Of a DNA stretch of 64,000 nucleotides, positions 1-11,138 are shown piece by piece. Both the position numbers and the translations under genes were made by a program. Position 1 is the first letter of the stretch. The number at the start of each line of letters is the position of its first letter. Location of the stretch: positions 6,454,449 through 6,518,448 of the forward strand of contig NC_058149.1 of the NCBI RefSeq assembly GCF_011075055.1. Direction: 5' to 3'. The notes beneath the pieces are model-generated. The model did not search any database. It was given only the letters and a program-made list of their open reading frames with translations, and had not been told where the DNA came from. The DNA is from Mangifera indica (Eukaryota; Streptophyta; Magnoliopsida; Sapindales; Anacardiaceae).

Positions 1-31
1 TTCACGAAATTTTTGACACAGATGTGCTTAC

Positions 32-886
32 TTGGGTATGTTGTAGGTAAGTGGGATAAGAGTGTTTGAAGGAATTCCAGTATATGGCAGAACAGGGACA
101 GCATAAATGCCAGCGCCATGATTTGTCTGCTGTTGATGTTCCCAGGGATTTAATCCCCCTACTACTGCAGGGTACATTACTGGAAACATATCTACATCAC
201 CATTTCCAGAACCCATGAAACCGGAAAATGCTGGAACCTGACATAACCAGAGTTAATCAAACACGTATCATACACCCAAAAATAAAGCTTTCGAACTCAT
301 TACAAGTACTGTTAAATCAGTTTCAGAATCAACTTTTCTACTTAGTGATTCTAAAATCCCATTGTCGGTGCAGGGCTAAAATCGTCCATTGGTGAAGAAA
401 ATGCTATCCCTACTGAAGATTTCCTTACCCTTAATTATGGTCGATACAGTTCAAAACTTGAGACAAAAGTAACTTATTGCCCCATTAACACTACCAAAAT
501 TTTGTTAGTTCTCATATCTTGTTTTCATTAAAAGTTCAGCACTGAATAAAACAGCTCTATTCACATTTCAATCATAACATTCCACGTTACCTGCAATTGA
601 CCATTACCTTCAACATAAACAGATAACACGAAATCAAAACCCTAAAAGGCAGATCTTTATGGAATCGAAAGGTATAAAATTTATGCAATTGAGATGCAAA
701 AATAAGTAATTAAAACAAAAAAAAAAAAAGAAAACAAGTAATTAGAATCGAATTTAAAGTTTTATTGGAAACCTGCGGTTGCTTTAGATTGGGTTTGGGC
801 GGCGATGATGTAGAGGACGGTTGTTGATTTGAGTTTGATGCCGACGACGACGAAGAAGACGACGTCGTTTCAGATCCCTCTTCCAT
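32..886 (-). CDS. 5' part of an unidentified spliced plant gene (exons 773-886 and 32-237)
   Basis: The start ATG lies at 886-884. Exon 1 (773-886) encodes 38 residues: an acidic MEEG start, a run of seven serines, then a Ser/Pro/Gln-rich stretch ending KQPQ. It ends CAG before a GT donor at 772-771. Exon 2 begins at 237 after a CAG acceptor in the same phase and runs to 32, before a GTAAGC donor; reading on would meet a stop at 30-28. Exon 2 holds a proline/glycine-rich segment with NHGAGIYAVPVLPY and ends NTLIPLTYNIP. No signal peptide, membrane helix or catalytic motif falls in the visible 106 residues. The remainder lies beyond the left edge. From memory it resembles the N-terminal region of a conserved plant membrane-protein family, but I cannot name it. 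The frame, splice signals and composition support a genuine gene. Confidence 0.72.
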
Positions 887-933
887 TTCGACTGCACTGT
901 TTTGTTTGTTCGTGAGAGATGAAATTCTTCGAG

Positions 934-944
934 CTTATATTTAT
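934..944 (-). promoter_or_regulatory. Possible TATA box for the left-edge gene
   Basis: The minus strand reads AAATATAAGC about 50 bases upstream of the ATG at 886. That would place transcription start near 905 and give a very short leader. This rests on sequence match and spacing only. Confidence 0.35.
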
Positions 945-950
945 TTTAAT

Positions 951-1422
951 TTTACGGAAGATTATTCCAATACGTGTAATTTCAACAATCCACCAATATG
1001 AAGATGCCACGGAAGCATGATGTGGAATAAATCGCTGAATTTGATACGATAGTAATTAGTAGTAGGGCTAAATTCCCCAATTTAGTATAAAAGAGGAACT
1101 ATTTCAACGTAATTTTACTTACTAAAAAAATATCTCAATGTAATTCTAAGAAAAAAAATTGAATAAAAACCAATTCATGAAAAGAAAGTTTAACTACAGA
1201 AGCAATTGGAATATATTATCTATACATTGTATCCGTCTGTCATATTTAGCATTATAATTGAGTTTCTTTTAAATTTTTTCATTTGTTGATATGATTTCTT
1301 ATTACAAAATAATATATGCAATTTAAAGAATTACATAAGATAGAATATAGTAGCAATAACTAAAATTTGTGAGGACTAGAATAAGTATATTATGAGTGTA
1401 TAAAAGAATAAATTGAGATAAG
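951..1422. other. Intergenic AT-rich spacer
   Basis: No open frame, repeat or RNA gene was recognised. It separates the promoter side of the left-edge gene from the MULE target duplication. Confidence 0.5.
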
Positions 1423-1431
1423 TAAAAGAAA
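1423..1431. repeat. Left target-site duplication of the MULE
   Basis: taaaagaaa directly precedes the element and is repeated exactly at 8710-8718 after it. Nine bases is the standard duplication length for Mutator-like elements. Confidence 0.88.
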
Positions 1432-3600
1432 GAGAAATTATAAAAAATAGGTAAAAGTAAGGGGGTTTAAGCAAAAATGCCTAAAAAATTCAGATTCAAG
1501 CAAAAATGCCCAACTTTTGTGAAATGTCGAAACAGCTCATATATAAATATAGCAAATTTCCACGGTCCCCACGGTTAATTCACTGTTCACTAACCGTGGA
1601 AAATTTGAAAATTTCCCCTGTCCACGGTCATCCCACTGTCGGTGAGATTTTCGGTGATTTTTGTCTTTTTCGGCAACCGAAAATGGCACATAACGTTAGT
1701 AAATCTTCCGTCATCTTATTTGAATCAAGTTATTGTTCATATTATTGAGATTTGAGTGAGATTTTGCGGTTTGAAATTTTAGGATTTCGATTTTGAACAA
1801 TGCTTAAAATGTTTTGATTCTTGGTTGTTTTCGTTGAATTGATTGAGAGATTTTGTGTTATAGCCTATATAGATTTGATTTATGTTGAAATCGAAGGCCG
1901 AAACAACGAATTTTTGGTCAAAAATGGCCTCTGAAGCGATCGGCAGTCGACCGTGGGAATAGTGTTTCCCACGGTCAAACGAATTCTCCCACGGTCAGCA
2001 GAGATTGACCGTGGGTTAGGGGGATTAATTAGCTTTTTTAAAACATTGGGGAGCTGGGGGAAACGAATTCTCCCACGGCGGGTTTTTCTGAATTTTCCAC
2101 GTGACAGTGGGTTGTTGCCGTGTATACCGTGGATAGGGGGGAAATTTGCATTTTTGAAACTGCAGGGAAGCTAAGAGACTAAAAAATTAATGAGGGGCTA
2201 GGGTAAATATTGGACATGTTTGTCATAGGAATTTTTTTAGGGGGTAAATTGAAATTTTTCTTATCTAGGGTTTCTCAACGTGTAGTTTTCGAAATTTATA
2301 TCCGTTTTTCTGATTTAGGGTTTTTCCATATGTAGTTTTCGAGTTTGAGATTCGTTTTTATGAATTTTATGTTTTTTGGCACATTTTACGAGGTGTTTTT
2401 TTACTGTTTTAAGATATATCGATTCGTATTTTTTCGATTTTCAAATAATTTTTCAATTGTTGCCATTCTAGGGTATTTCAACGTGTAGAATTCGAATTTT
2501 AGTTTCGTTTTTTTGAATTTCGCTGTTTTAGGATATATCAATTCGTATTTTTTTGATTTCCAAAAAATTTTTTTATTGTTGCCATTTTAGGGTTTTTCAA
2601 TGTTTAGAATTCGAATTTCAGTTCAATTTTTTCAAATTTTAACGTTTTAGGATATATCGACTTGTATTTTTCAGATTTTTGAAGAATTTTTCGATTATTG
2701 CCATTCTAGGGTATTTCAATGTGTAGAATTCGAATTTTAGTTCCGTTTTTTCGAATTTCACCGTTTTATGATATATCGACTTGTATTTTCCAGATTTTCA
2801 TAGAATTTTTCGATTCTTGCCATTCTAGGGTATTTCAACGTGTAGAATTCGAATTTCAGTTTCGTTTTTTCTAATTTCACCGTTTTTGGATATATTGACT
2901 CATATTTTTTTGATTTCCAAAGAATTTTTTGATTGTTGCCATTTTAGGGTTTTTCAATGTTTAGAATTCGAATTTCAGTTTCATTTTTTCAAATTTTACC
3001 GTTTTAGGATATATCGACTAGTATTTTTCAGATTTCTGAAAAATTTTTCGATTGTTGCCATTCTAGGGTATTTCAACGTGTAGAATTTGAATTTTAGTTC
3101 CGTTTTTTCGAATTTCACCGTTTTATGATATATCGACTCATATTTTTTAGATTTCTGTAGAATTTTTCGATTCTTGCCATTCTAGGGTATTTCAACGTTT
3201 AGAATTCGAATTTCGGTTCTATTTTTTCAAATTTCACCGTTTTAGGATATATTGACTCATATTTTCCAGATTTTTGAAGAATTTTTTGATTGTTGCTATT
3301 CTAGGGTATTTTAACTTTTAGAATTCGAATTTCGGTTCCGTTTTTTCAAATTTCACCGTTTTAGGATATATCGACTCGTATTTTCAAGATTTTCGAATAA
3401 TTTTTTGATTATTGTCATTCTAGGGTATTTCAACTTTTAAAATTCGAATTTCAGTTCCGTTTTTTCGAATTTTACCGTTTTAGAATATATCGACTCGTAT
3501 TTTCCAAATTTTTGAAGAATTTTTGATTGTTGTCATTCTAGGGTATTTCAACTTTTAGAATTCGAATTTCATTTCCTTTTTTATTGTTTTCTATTTTTCA
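1432..3600 (+). repeat. Left terminal inverted repeat of the MULE
   Basis: It pairs with the right arm at about 6690-8709. The outer 800 bases carry many CCCACGGTC and GACCGTGGG words. The inner 1.1 kb is a tandem array. Short open frames here (for example 1953-2174) are chance reading through repeat sequence and are mirrored in the right arm at 7507-7728. Confidence 0.82.
2400..3570 (+). repeat. Subterminal tandem array, about 10 units of 119 bp
   Basis: The landmark agggtattt(t)caac recurs near 2471, 2590, 2709, 2828, 2947, 3065, 3184, 3303, 3422 and 3541, a spacing of 118-119 bases. Each unit also holds gatatatcgact, gaattttt and ttgttgccattcta blocks. Units differ by scattered substitutions. 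Two shorter degenerate relatives precede the array near 2268 and 2317. Confidence 0.85.
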
Positions 3601-3870
3601 TCTTTTTATGTGCATATGTGTATGATGTACTTTATAAAAAAATATTTTTGATTTGAGTGATGTTACTATCAAATGTTAGATGAAATAAAGAATTACTCAA
3701 ACAACTCATTCTAACAAATATAAAATGAAGAAATAATTTGCACTAAAGTTATTATATCACATATCAATACAATTACACATTTGAAATAGTAATAAAAATA
3801 CATAGGTTACATGTAATTGAAGTACAACAATGATGAATCATATAACTACCAAAACTGATTCCACCAAATT
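3571..3870. other. Spacer between the left MULE arm and the transposase stop
   Basis: AT-rich sequence with no gene. It probably includes the 3' untranslated region of the minus-strand transposase gene. Confidence 0.5.
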
Positions 3871-6609
3871 TCAAGATCTTGTCCCTTTGCCTTTTTTAGA
3901 TGAACGCTGCGGAGCGGAGGTCGGCACTGGTGCTGGGCTTTTACATTGGGTTCGTACGTGTCCTGGTTCATGGCAATGGCTACAAATCCTTGGTGTCACA
4001 TTTTCTCCCTGTGAAAGATGTCGATTTCTGTTGGAGGGACAACCCGGACGACGACTATTGAGGAGGGGGCAGAATAACCATTCCTTCTGGTGAGTGCAAC
4101 CAATCAGATTGATTTCCAAGAGGATTGACAGGTTCCTGATATATTGCACTATAAATATCGATCCGAAAGAATGGATGAACCTATGCATTGACATTCGTGA
4201 GCCTCATATGTCGTGCAACGGCGATGACATGCTTGCACAGAATACGTGAAAGCTAAAACTTTCTACATGTGCAGGACATTTCACCGAAGTCTATAATATC
4301 CATGAATCCACCAAAACCGACAACCTGATACCGAGTCTGTGTAATCAATCGAATCTCCAAACGTGCAGACTTTGATAGACGACTGTTGATCTTCTCCTCC
4401 GCCCAAGGGGTGACAAAGTTAGGACATTCGTCTGTAATTTGAAAATATATTAACAACACATTTGGCAATATCCAAAACTAAGGGAAAAAAGAGCACGAGA
4501 AAAAACATTTAATTAGTAACGATTTGATACTTACTTGCATGGTTTCTTCTTTCGCAAAACCATCGTTGCATGGTACCACAAATGAACTCTAGGAGCATTA
4601 TGATGGGTAGGCCTCGTGCATGTCTGACAAAGACACTAAATGACTCAGCAATGTTAGTGGTCATGATGTTTAATGATACCTCGGAAAGTACACTCTACTC
4701 CAACACTCAAATTTGACATCACGTAGATAAGCTCCAGCTTGAGGGTTCATTGAGTCAAGAGATTGTATCATTACCCCAAATTCTGATTCTGTGTATGATT
4801 TTACGGCTTTCCAATATGCCCCCCCAACCTATAAGATGGAAAAAATTATGATAACTGATTATAATTAAAATGTATAAAAAAGATAAACTGTTACAAATTT
4901 AATTACTTGTTTAAAACACTATACCTTTGAGTCTCGTTTATACTTTGTCCGCATGTTACACAGAAGATGATGACAACAACATCCATGATGGACATTTGGA
5001 AAGACTTCAGTCATTGCCGAGTATATAGCATGATGTCGATCTGAGATTATTAATAACTCAGATAAGTCATGGATACATTCTTTAATCCTCCGGAGAAACC
5101 AACACCATGTGTCATGATCTTCTTTTTTACCAACACCGAAACCGATAGGATATATCTGATTATTACCATCAAGAGCCACCACAATGAATAAATGCCCTAG
5201 ATATCGACCTTTAAGGAATGCAACGCCAATGCAAATAACCGGGCAGAGATATTCTCTGAATGCACGAATGGAACATCCTAATGCCATGAAAAAAAATTCT
5301 TAAATCGATGGTCATCATCCGTTTCAATAGCAGTAATGGTGCCCGGATTAGTATGCTGTAGATTGTAACAATAATCTGGTAAAAGCATAAATGATTCCTT
5401 TAGAGAGCCCCTCAATGAATTTATAGCCCAGTTTCTTGCCCGCCAAGCCTGTGAGTATGAAATATCAATTTTATATCGGTCGACGATGTCCATAATTATT
5501 TCCTTACATCGATAAATTCGATCAATCATCACAAATTTTGATCTCATTAATTGACCTAAAGCTCGGGCCCCAGCTTGTCTATGATGTGGCATGATTTGAT
5601 CAACTGAACATGTGTGGGTAGGATTCATAGAGTTGATCCCCCACACTTTACTGACTGTGGACTTGGTTGCATGTATATACCACTCACAATTTTCAGTCTT
5701 GCACTTAATTTCCCATCGTTTTTTGTTAGACTTTTTTACATCGAATTGAAATCCTTTAAGTAAGGCAAATTGCTTCACAGTGTCTTTCAATTGAACTTTA
5801 TTATAGAAAATATCACTAACCTTTACACCATTCTCCTCTCGGATCAATCTGGAACCACTTGATGATGTTGATGGCTGCGGAGAAAAATCAGGAAGCCACC
5901 TAAATGGATTAGTGGGGACATTGTCAAAAAATAGCCCAGAATAATTTTCACCACCTGAAATAGGATCTTCAAGATGCAAACTATCCATACCTTTGATAAC
6001 TGATGTCATACCCTCGATAACTGATGTCATATACTCAGGCTCTACATCTTCTAAAGGAATATCGGACATATCATTTCCATCAAAGTCACCCCAGTCGAGA
6101 ACTCTATCTTTTTCTCTATGAGCCCATGAGTTTGCAATTTACAACGGGTCATTACTAAAATCAATCAATTTTTCTAAATCGTATTCTTTTTTGACCCCAC
6201 TAATGTCTTCTTCATCTTCACCTTCATCTTCTTCCTCCTGCCCTTCAATTAGGGTACATGTAACAAAAACAGGAATACATTCCTGTAAATACAGGGATAT
6301 ATCAATAAGACCCTGGACATCTTCATCATTTTGGATCTGTACGAGGCAGTCGAGTTCAATTTTTCATGGCTTCATTAATAGTTGAAGGTAGTTTGTTATT
6401 GGATCAATACCGCAAGACTCCTTCAAAAGCTCAATAAATCCCTCAAATGTTGTTCCATAAGGGATTTTAATCAATTGTTTGGCTCCTCCAACATATTTCA
6501 TTGTGTTGTTGCCACCTTGAATCCATTCTCCCTGGTAACGAACCGATGCATAACAATCTATTTTAATTATCAATCTTGCAATGATAAGTTTTTGAAAATA
6601 ATTATTCAT
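3871..6609 (-). pseudogene. MuDR-type MULE transposase, degraded
   Basis: It encodes the transposase that cuts and pastes Mutator-like DNA elements. In reading order: a PB1-like N-terminal domain (6609-6370, QLIKIPYGTTFEGFIELL); an acidic linker; the MuDR DNA-binding region (5860-5600) with C and H residues; the MULE catalytic domain (5287-4919) with LKGRYLGHLFIVVALDGNNQ and IISDRHHAIYSAMTEVFP; a SWIM zinc finger near 4275-4190 (CTC then CKH); and a CX2CX4HX4C zinc knuckle (CSHCHEPGHVRTQC) near 4000. Plausible introns lie at 4829-4924 and 4432-4534. Breaks: in-frame stops near 6364 and 6140, a one-base slip in a run of eight Ts near 5285, a stop inside the SWIM finger near 4258, and loss of the first catalytic aspartate (the family DG(T) position reads GVA). 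The lesions make activity very unlikely. Confidence 0.88.
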
Positions 6610-6719
6610 TTATAATTAAAAAATCTGTAACACTATGGAAAACAATCGTACAATTATTAATATAAAAAAAACTCCGCATATTTTTCTAATATTTTATTCA
6701 AAAATCTAGAAAATACAAG

Positions 6720-7320
6720 TCGATATATCCTAAAACGATGAAATTTAAAAAAACGAAACTAAAATTCGAATTCTACACATTGAAATACCCTAGAATAGTA
6801 ATAATCAAAAAATTCTTTAAAATTCTAGAAAATACGAGTCAATATATCCTAAAACGGTAAAATTTGAAAAAAACGGAATTGAAATTCAAATTCTACACGT
6901 TGAAATACCCTAAAATAACAACAATCAAAAAATTATTCGAAAATCTGGAAAATACAAGTCGATATATCATAAAACGGTGAAATTAAAAAAAACTGAAACT
7001 AAAATTCGAATTCTACACGTTGAAATACCCTAGAATGGCAACAATCAAAAAATTCTTCAGAAATATGGAAAATACGAGTCAATATATCCTAAAATGATGA
7101 AATTCAAAAAAAGGAAACTGAAATTCGAATTCTACAAGTTGAAATAGCCTAAAATGACAACAATCGAAAATTTTTTCAAATATTTGGAAAATACGAGTCG
7201 ATATATCCTAAAACGGCAAAATTAGAAAAAACGGAACTGAAATTCAAATTCTACACGTTGAAATACCCTAGAATGACAACAATTAAAAAAATACGAGTCG
7301 ATATATCCTAAAACGGTAAA
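6720..7320 (-). repeat. Subterminal tandem array in the right arm, about 5 units
   Basis: The landmark tgaaataccctagaat recurs near 6781, 6901, 7021, 7140 and 7259, a spacing of 119-120 bases. It is the inverted copy of the left array with half the number of units. Confidence 0.84.
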
Positions 7321-8365
7321 AAAAAGCCTCATAAAATGTGCCAAAAAACATAAAATTCATAAAACCGAATCTCAAACTCGAAAACTACATATGGAAAAAC
7401 TGTAAATCAGAAAAACAGATATAAATTTCGGAAACTACGCATTGAGAAACCCTAGATAAGAAAAATTTCAATTTATCCCCTAAATTTCAAAAAAGCCCAC
7501 TATTACGTGGCAAATTTCAGAAAATCCTGCCGTGGGAGAATTCGCTTCCCCCAGCTCCCCAATGTTTTAAAAAAGCTAATTAATCCCCCTAACCCACAGT
7601 CAATCTCTACTAACCGTGGGAGAATTTATTTGACCGTGGGAAACACTGTTCCCACGGTCGACTGTCGATCGCTTCGGAGAGCATTTTCAACCAAAAATTC
7701 GTTGTTTCGGCCTCCGATTTCAACATAAATCAAATCTACATAGGCTATAACACAAAACCCCTCAATCAATTCAACGAAAACAACCAAGAATCAAAACATT
7801 TTAAGCATTGTTCAAAATCGAAACCCTAAAATTTCAAACCGTAAAATCTCACTCAAATCTCAATAATATGAACAATAACTTGATTCAGATAAGATGACAG
7901 AAGATGTGCTAACGTTATGTACCATTTTCGGTTGCCGAAAACGATGAAAATCACCAAAAATTTCGCCAACAGTGGGATGACCGTAGGACAGGGGAAAATT
8001 TCAAATTTTCCACGGTCAGTGAACAGTGAATTGCCCAAAAATCATCGTGGGGACCAGGGAATCTGAATTTTTTGGGCATTTTTCTTAAACCCCCATATTT
8101 ATCTAAAATTGCATTTAACCCCCCATATTTGTCTAATATTACATTTAACTCCTATATTATGACATATAAATTAAACTTAACAAATAAAATTAAGTTTTAG
8201 GCTAAAATTGGTATAAATACATTTTTTTGATAAATAGTCTTTTTTCGAATCAAATTCAAAAATACGAACTTCTTTCGTCCGAACGAATCTCTACTAATTG
8301 ATCTTGAATAAAAATGAGAGTGAGAGTGAGTGTTTGAGTGATATGAGAAGTGTGTGTAATAAAAG

Positions 8366-8631
8366 TGAGTGAGGAGGGTTTATATAGATGAGGAGAAGGG
8401 TAATTTTGGTATTTTAGAAAAAGTTATGAAATAAAGAAATATCAAAATGCCCTTACAATGTTTAATATCAAAATGCCCCCTAAATAAAGAAATATCAAAA
8501 TGCCCTTACAATGTTTAATATCAAAATGCCCCCTAATTTTAATAAAATTTCATTTAACCCCTCATAGTGAGTGAGGAGGTTTTATATAAATGAGAAGAAC
8601 GGTAATTTTGGTATTTTAGAAAAAGTCATGG
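8366..8631 (-). promoter_or_regulatory. Duplicated TATA-bearing segment in the right MULE arm, likely transposase promoter
   Basis: On the minus strand CTATATAAACC (near 8375-8390) and TTTATATAAAACC (near 8580-8592) sit in two direct copies of a 65-base block that starts gtgagtgaggagg on the plus strand (about 8366 and 8567). Between them a 54-base block (aaataaagaaatatcaaaat...) is repeated twice. A CT-rich minus-strand stretch follows the inner TATA, as in plant 5' leaders. The orientation faces the transposase. Promoter function is inferred. Confidence 0.5.
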
Positions 8632-8709
8632 GCATTTTTGCTTAGGAATAGTGAATTTGGGCATTTTTGCTTAGTGGGAGGGTATTTTGGCCATTTTTTA
8701 TAATTTCCC

Positions 8710-8718
8710 TAAAAGAAA
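8710..8718. repeat. Right target-site duplication of the MULE
   Basis: taaaagaaa, identical to 1423-1431. Confidence 0.88.
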
Positions 8719-10650
8719 TAAATAAAACATTAAAATTTTTATATAGTTTGATCTGATGATTAGAATACTTATGTTTACTGTGTTTTAACTAATTTGAAGC
8801 ATAATATAAGAATAATATAAAATATCTTCCTCATTGTATCTCTCTCCTTTTCTTTTCCTTAAATACAAGTTTAAAAAAAAAGGAAAAGTATATTTGAAAT
8901 ATCTTTAATTTAGGATATTAATTCATGATTTGAATATAAATGAGAGGGAGTTGTGTCTATATCATCTTCTTCTTTATGAATTATGGACTTAAGGATGTCT
9001 AGGCCTTGAATTGAGTTCCTTAGACCATAAGTTTAGGCTAAAGAATTGCTTACTCATTGTTTGCTGGTTGTCGCATTTGATTATACTTCAAGGACTAATT
9101 TCGGAGTGATCAGTTTGATTGTACAACATTTGCCCCCCAATTCTTATATTGTGAGGAAGATTTCAAAAACTTTGAGAATCTTTTGTCACAGGGAGATCTT
9201 ATCATATATTTTTAGATTAGGCAAACTAGCGATAACATGGTTATGTATGTCTCAAGTGATGTATCCATTGTATCATTTTATTTTTTTTGCGGGATACAAT
9301 CAGGCGTGCACTGTATGCATTACAAGATGGTTGGTACATGTACATGAGTAGATTGAATGGTCATGACAAATTCTTTTCAATTATAAAAGGAGGAACTAGA
9401 GGTGTATATTTTCTATATGGTTTTCCTCTCTTTTTTGAATGTTTCATAAGTTGTCCATAGCTACTTTCCTTTGAGTTTGATGGAAGAGGGAAGTTCAAAG
9501 TTTGAAGTTTCTATAAAAGAAGGAGATATAAAGATTCATGATGATTTTTTATATCTTTTGGTAGGTTGTTTAAATTTGTTCATTGTTGCATTTGCTTGTG
9601 CACCTCCCTTGGTGTGGTAGCAGTGTTGATCACCATGATGACTTTCTTTATATGGGTATGCCATCATTTTTTGTGGAGCTTCACAGTCCTAAGGTGAGTT
9701 TATGTATTATTCTTAGCTCAATCTTGGTTTAACTTCTTCTTGATGGGTAATACAAGAAAAATGCTTGTCTTATTGAATCTTAAGTGAGATTAAGGGTAAA
9801 CAAGTCACTTGAGATGGCTTTTAGAAATCTTTTTGATAGTTTGACATTTCTTTAGACTCGTGCCTTTCTTGCAAGGGTACTTTTTTGTTATGCTTAAACA
9901 ATGTCAGGGTATGTTTTTTGATCAAATGAAATAGTGGTCCTACATGAAAAGATTCCTTGGATGTGTTAGAATGACTCTTCTTGTAGGGGAATGCTTAGGC
10001 GATTCTAAATGGGGTTGTTGCAAATCATCCCTCATTTGGTCATCATAGAAGGATTTCCACAAAGAATTTTTGAAACACCTTAGGCCAGTCTTAGGAGCTT
10101 ACTTGCCTTTATGATCTTGAAAAACAGTTTCTAGAATTTTTTTGAGAAAGTAACTCAAAAGAAGAGGAACAGTTGAAAGTAAGGGATGTATTGTCTGCGC
10201 TTTGATCTTGTAGTTTTTGGTGTTTTGTCTTCCTTTAGGAAAATTTATGTCTTCTAGAAGAAACATGCTATTTATACCAAGTTGCTTAGTTGCTTATGTA
10301 CTTGCACTTATACTTAGTTTTAATGAAATAGTATTTCGTTTCTTATCTCCATTTATTTTTTATTGTCATGCTTGTAAGACTTTTAATTGTGTACCTTTTA
10401 TGCGATAAACAAACAAAAATTCAAGAGAGAGAAAACAAATTTCAAGTAAGAATGTAACACCCATAGACACACTGAACAATATTTATGTGTTTTCTTCTTA
10501 TTTGATTTTTGATTGCATGGTATTTGCTTTTAGGTGCTTATGGTTAAGTGTATTCTGATGTATTTGAGTTCAAAACAAATGTTTCTTTTTTTTATAAAGT
10601 AGTTCATTATCTTGATCTTTGTTGTCTTTCCATCACATAATGGTTGTTTT
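8719..10650. other. Unrecognised AT-rich region without a supported gene
   Basis: One 101-codon open frame (9046-9351, plus) and one of 63 codons (10217-10408) occur, but neither shows a family motif, and the sequence between them is full of stops. It may be an old mobile-element remnant; I could not identify one. Confidence 0.4.
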
Positions 10651-11138
10651 TATTAGAAATTTTCTTATGTGGGCTAACATTAATTATGATTTTGATTTAA
10701 TAAAATTGGATAATTGAATAGTTCAATGCTAGTTTACAGATGAGTTTAATTGATTAATAAAATAAGTTCAATACACTTAAATGTTATAATTTGGGTGAAT
10801 AATATAAGTGTGAGCCTTGAGGCTTATTGAACCTTAATAGGGGGTATACTATATATTGGCTAGGTCCTTGCTCTAAAACTTAATGCAGTGTAACTGCAGT
10901 ATAGTTTGCCCTATTAGAAAGTTACCACTTAGGGAGATTTATGGAGTAGAAGACCAAGTCATATCGATAGGTAATCATGACATGTTATCTTAGCAGCTTT
11001 AAGGATTCAAAATTATCTGGCGATCTAAATATTCTTATAACCCTAAAGTTTAATTCAGTATTCTATAATTTGTGTGTAAATCTTGAGATTATACTTTATT
11101 GATTTATTTTATTAAGTGTATATAAAATAAATCTTACA
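10651..11138 (+). repeat. 5' LTR of the old copia element
   Basis: It matches 25789-26251 in order throughout, for example ttatgtgggctaacattaat, atatattggctaggtc and ttcttataacc blocks. The start has mutated from TG to TA. It ends cttaca before the primer site. Confidence 0.82.

Larger units (their letters stand above)
1432..8709 (-). mobile_element. Mutator-like element (MULE) with long terminal inverted repeats, 7,278 bp
   Basis: The left terminus reads GAGAAATTATAAAAAAT. The reverse complement of the right terminus reads GGGAAATTATAAAAAAT, the typical G-rich MULE end. A perfect 9-bp duplication flanks both ends. The inverted repeats reach about 2.1 kb inwards on each side and share unique sequence (1500-2260 against 7440-8090) and a 119-bp tandem array. 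The centre (3871-6609, minus strand) encodes a MuDR-type transposase with PB1-like, MULE/DDE, SWIM and zinc-knuckle parts, now broken. The right arm has about 550 extra bases (8095-8640) carrying TATA-like sequence facing the transposase. Boundaries are well supported. The element is non-autonomous as it stands. Confidence 0.9.
6690..8709 (-). repeat. Right terminal inverted repeat of the MULE
   Basis: It is the inverted partner of 1432-3600. The order inwards is: terminal 80 bases, a right-arm-only segment (8095-8640), the CCACGG-rich unique region (7440-8090), then about five 119-bp units. Confidence 0.82.

Noticed and set aside
1953..2174. Open frame of 73 codons in the left MULE arm, mirrored at 7507-7728
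   Set aside because: It lies in inverted-repeat sequence with no motif, and the mirrored copy differs in frame. Chance reading.
2886..3083. 65-codon frame with internal protein repeat
   Set aside because: It is a translation of the 119-bp tandem array; the protein repeat is only the DNA repeat.
6191..6615. Plus-strand frames rich in serine and others over the MULE centre
   Set aside because: They are antisense to the transposase PB1 and acidic linker, which have family motifs on the minus strand.
9046..9351. 101-codon plus-strand frame as a possible gene
   Set aside because: It has no family motif, splice context or codon regularity, and lies in a stop-rich region.
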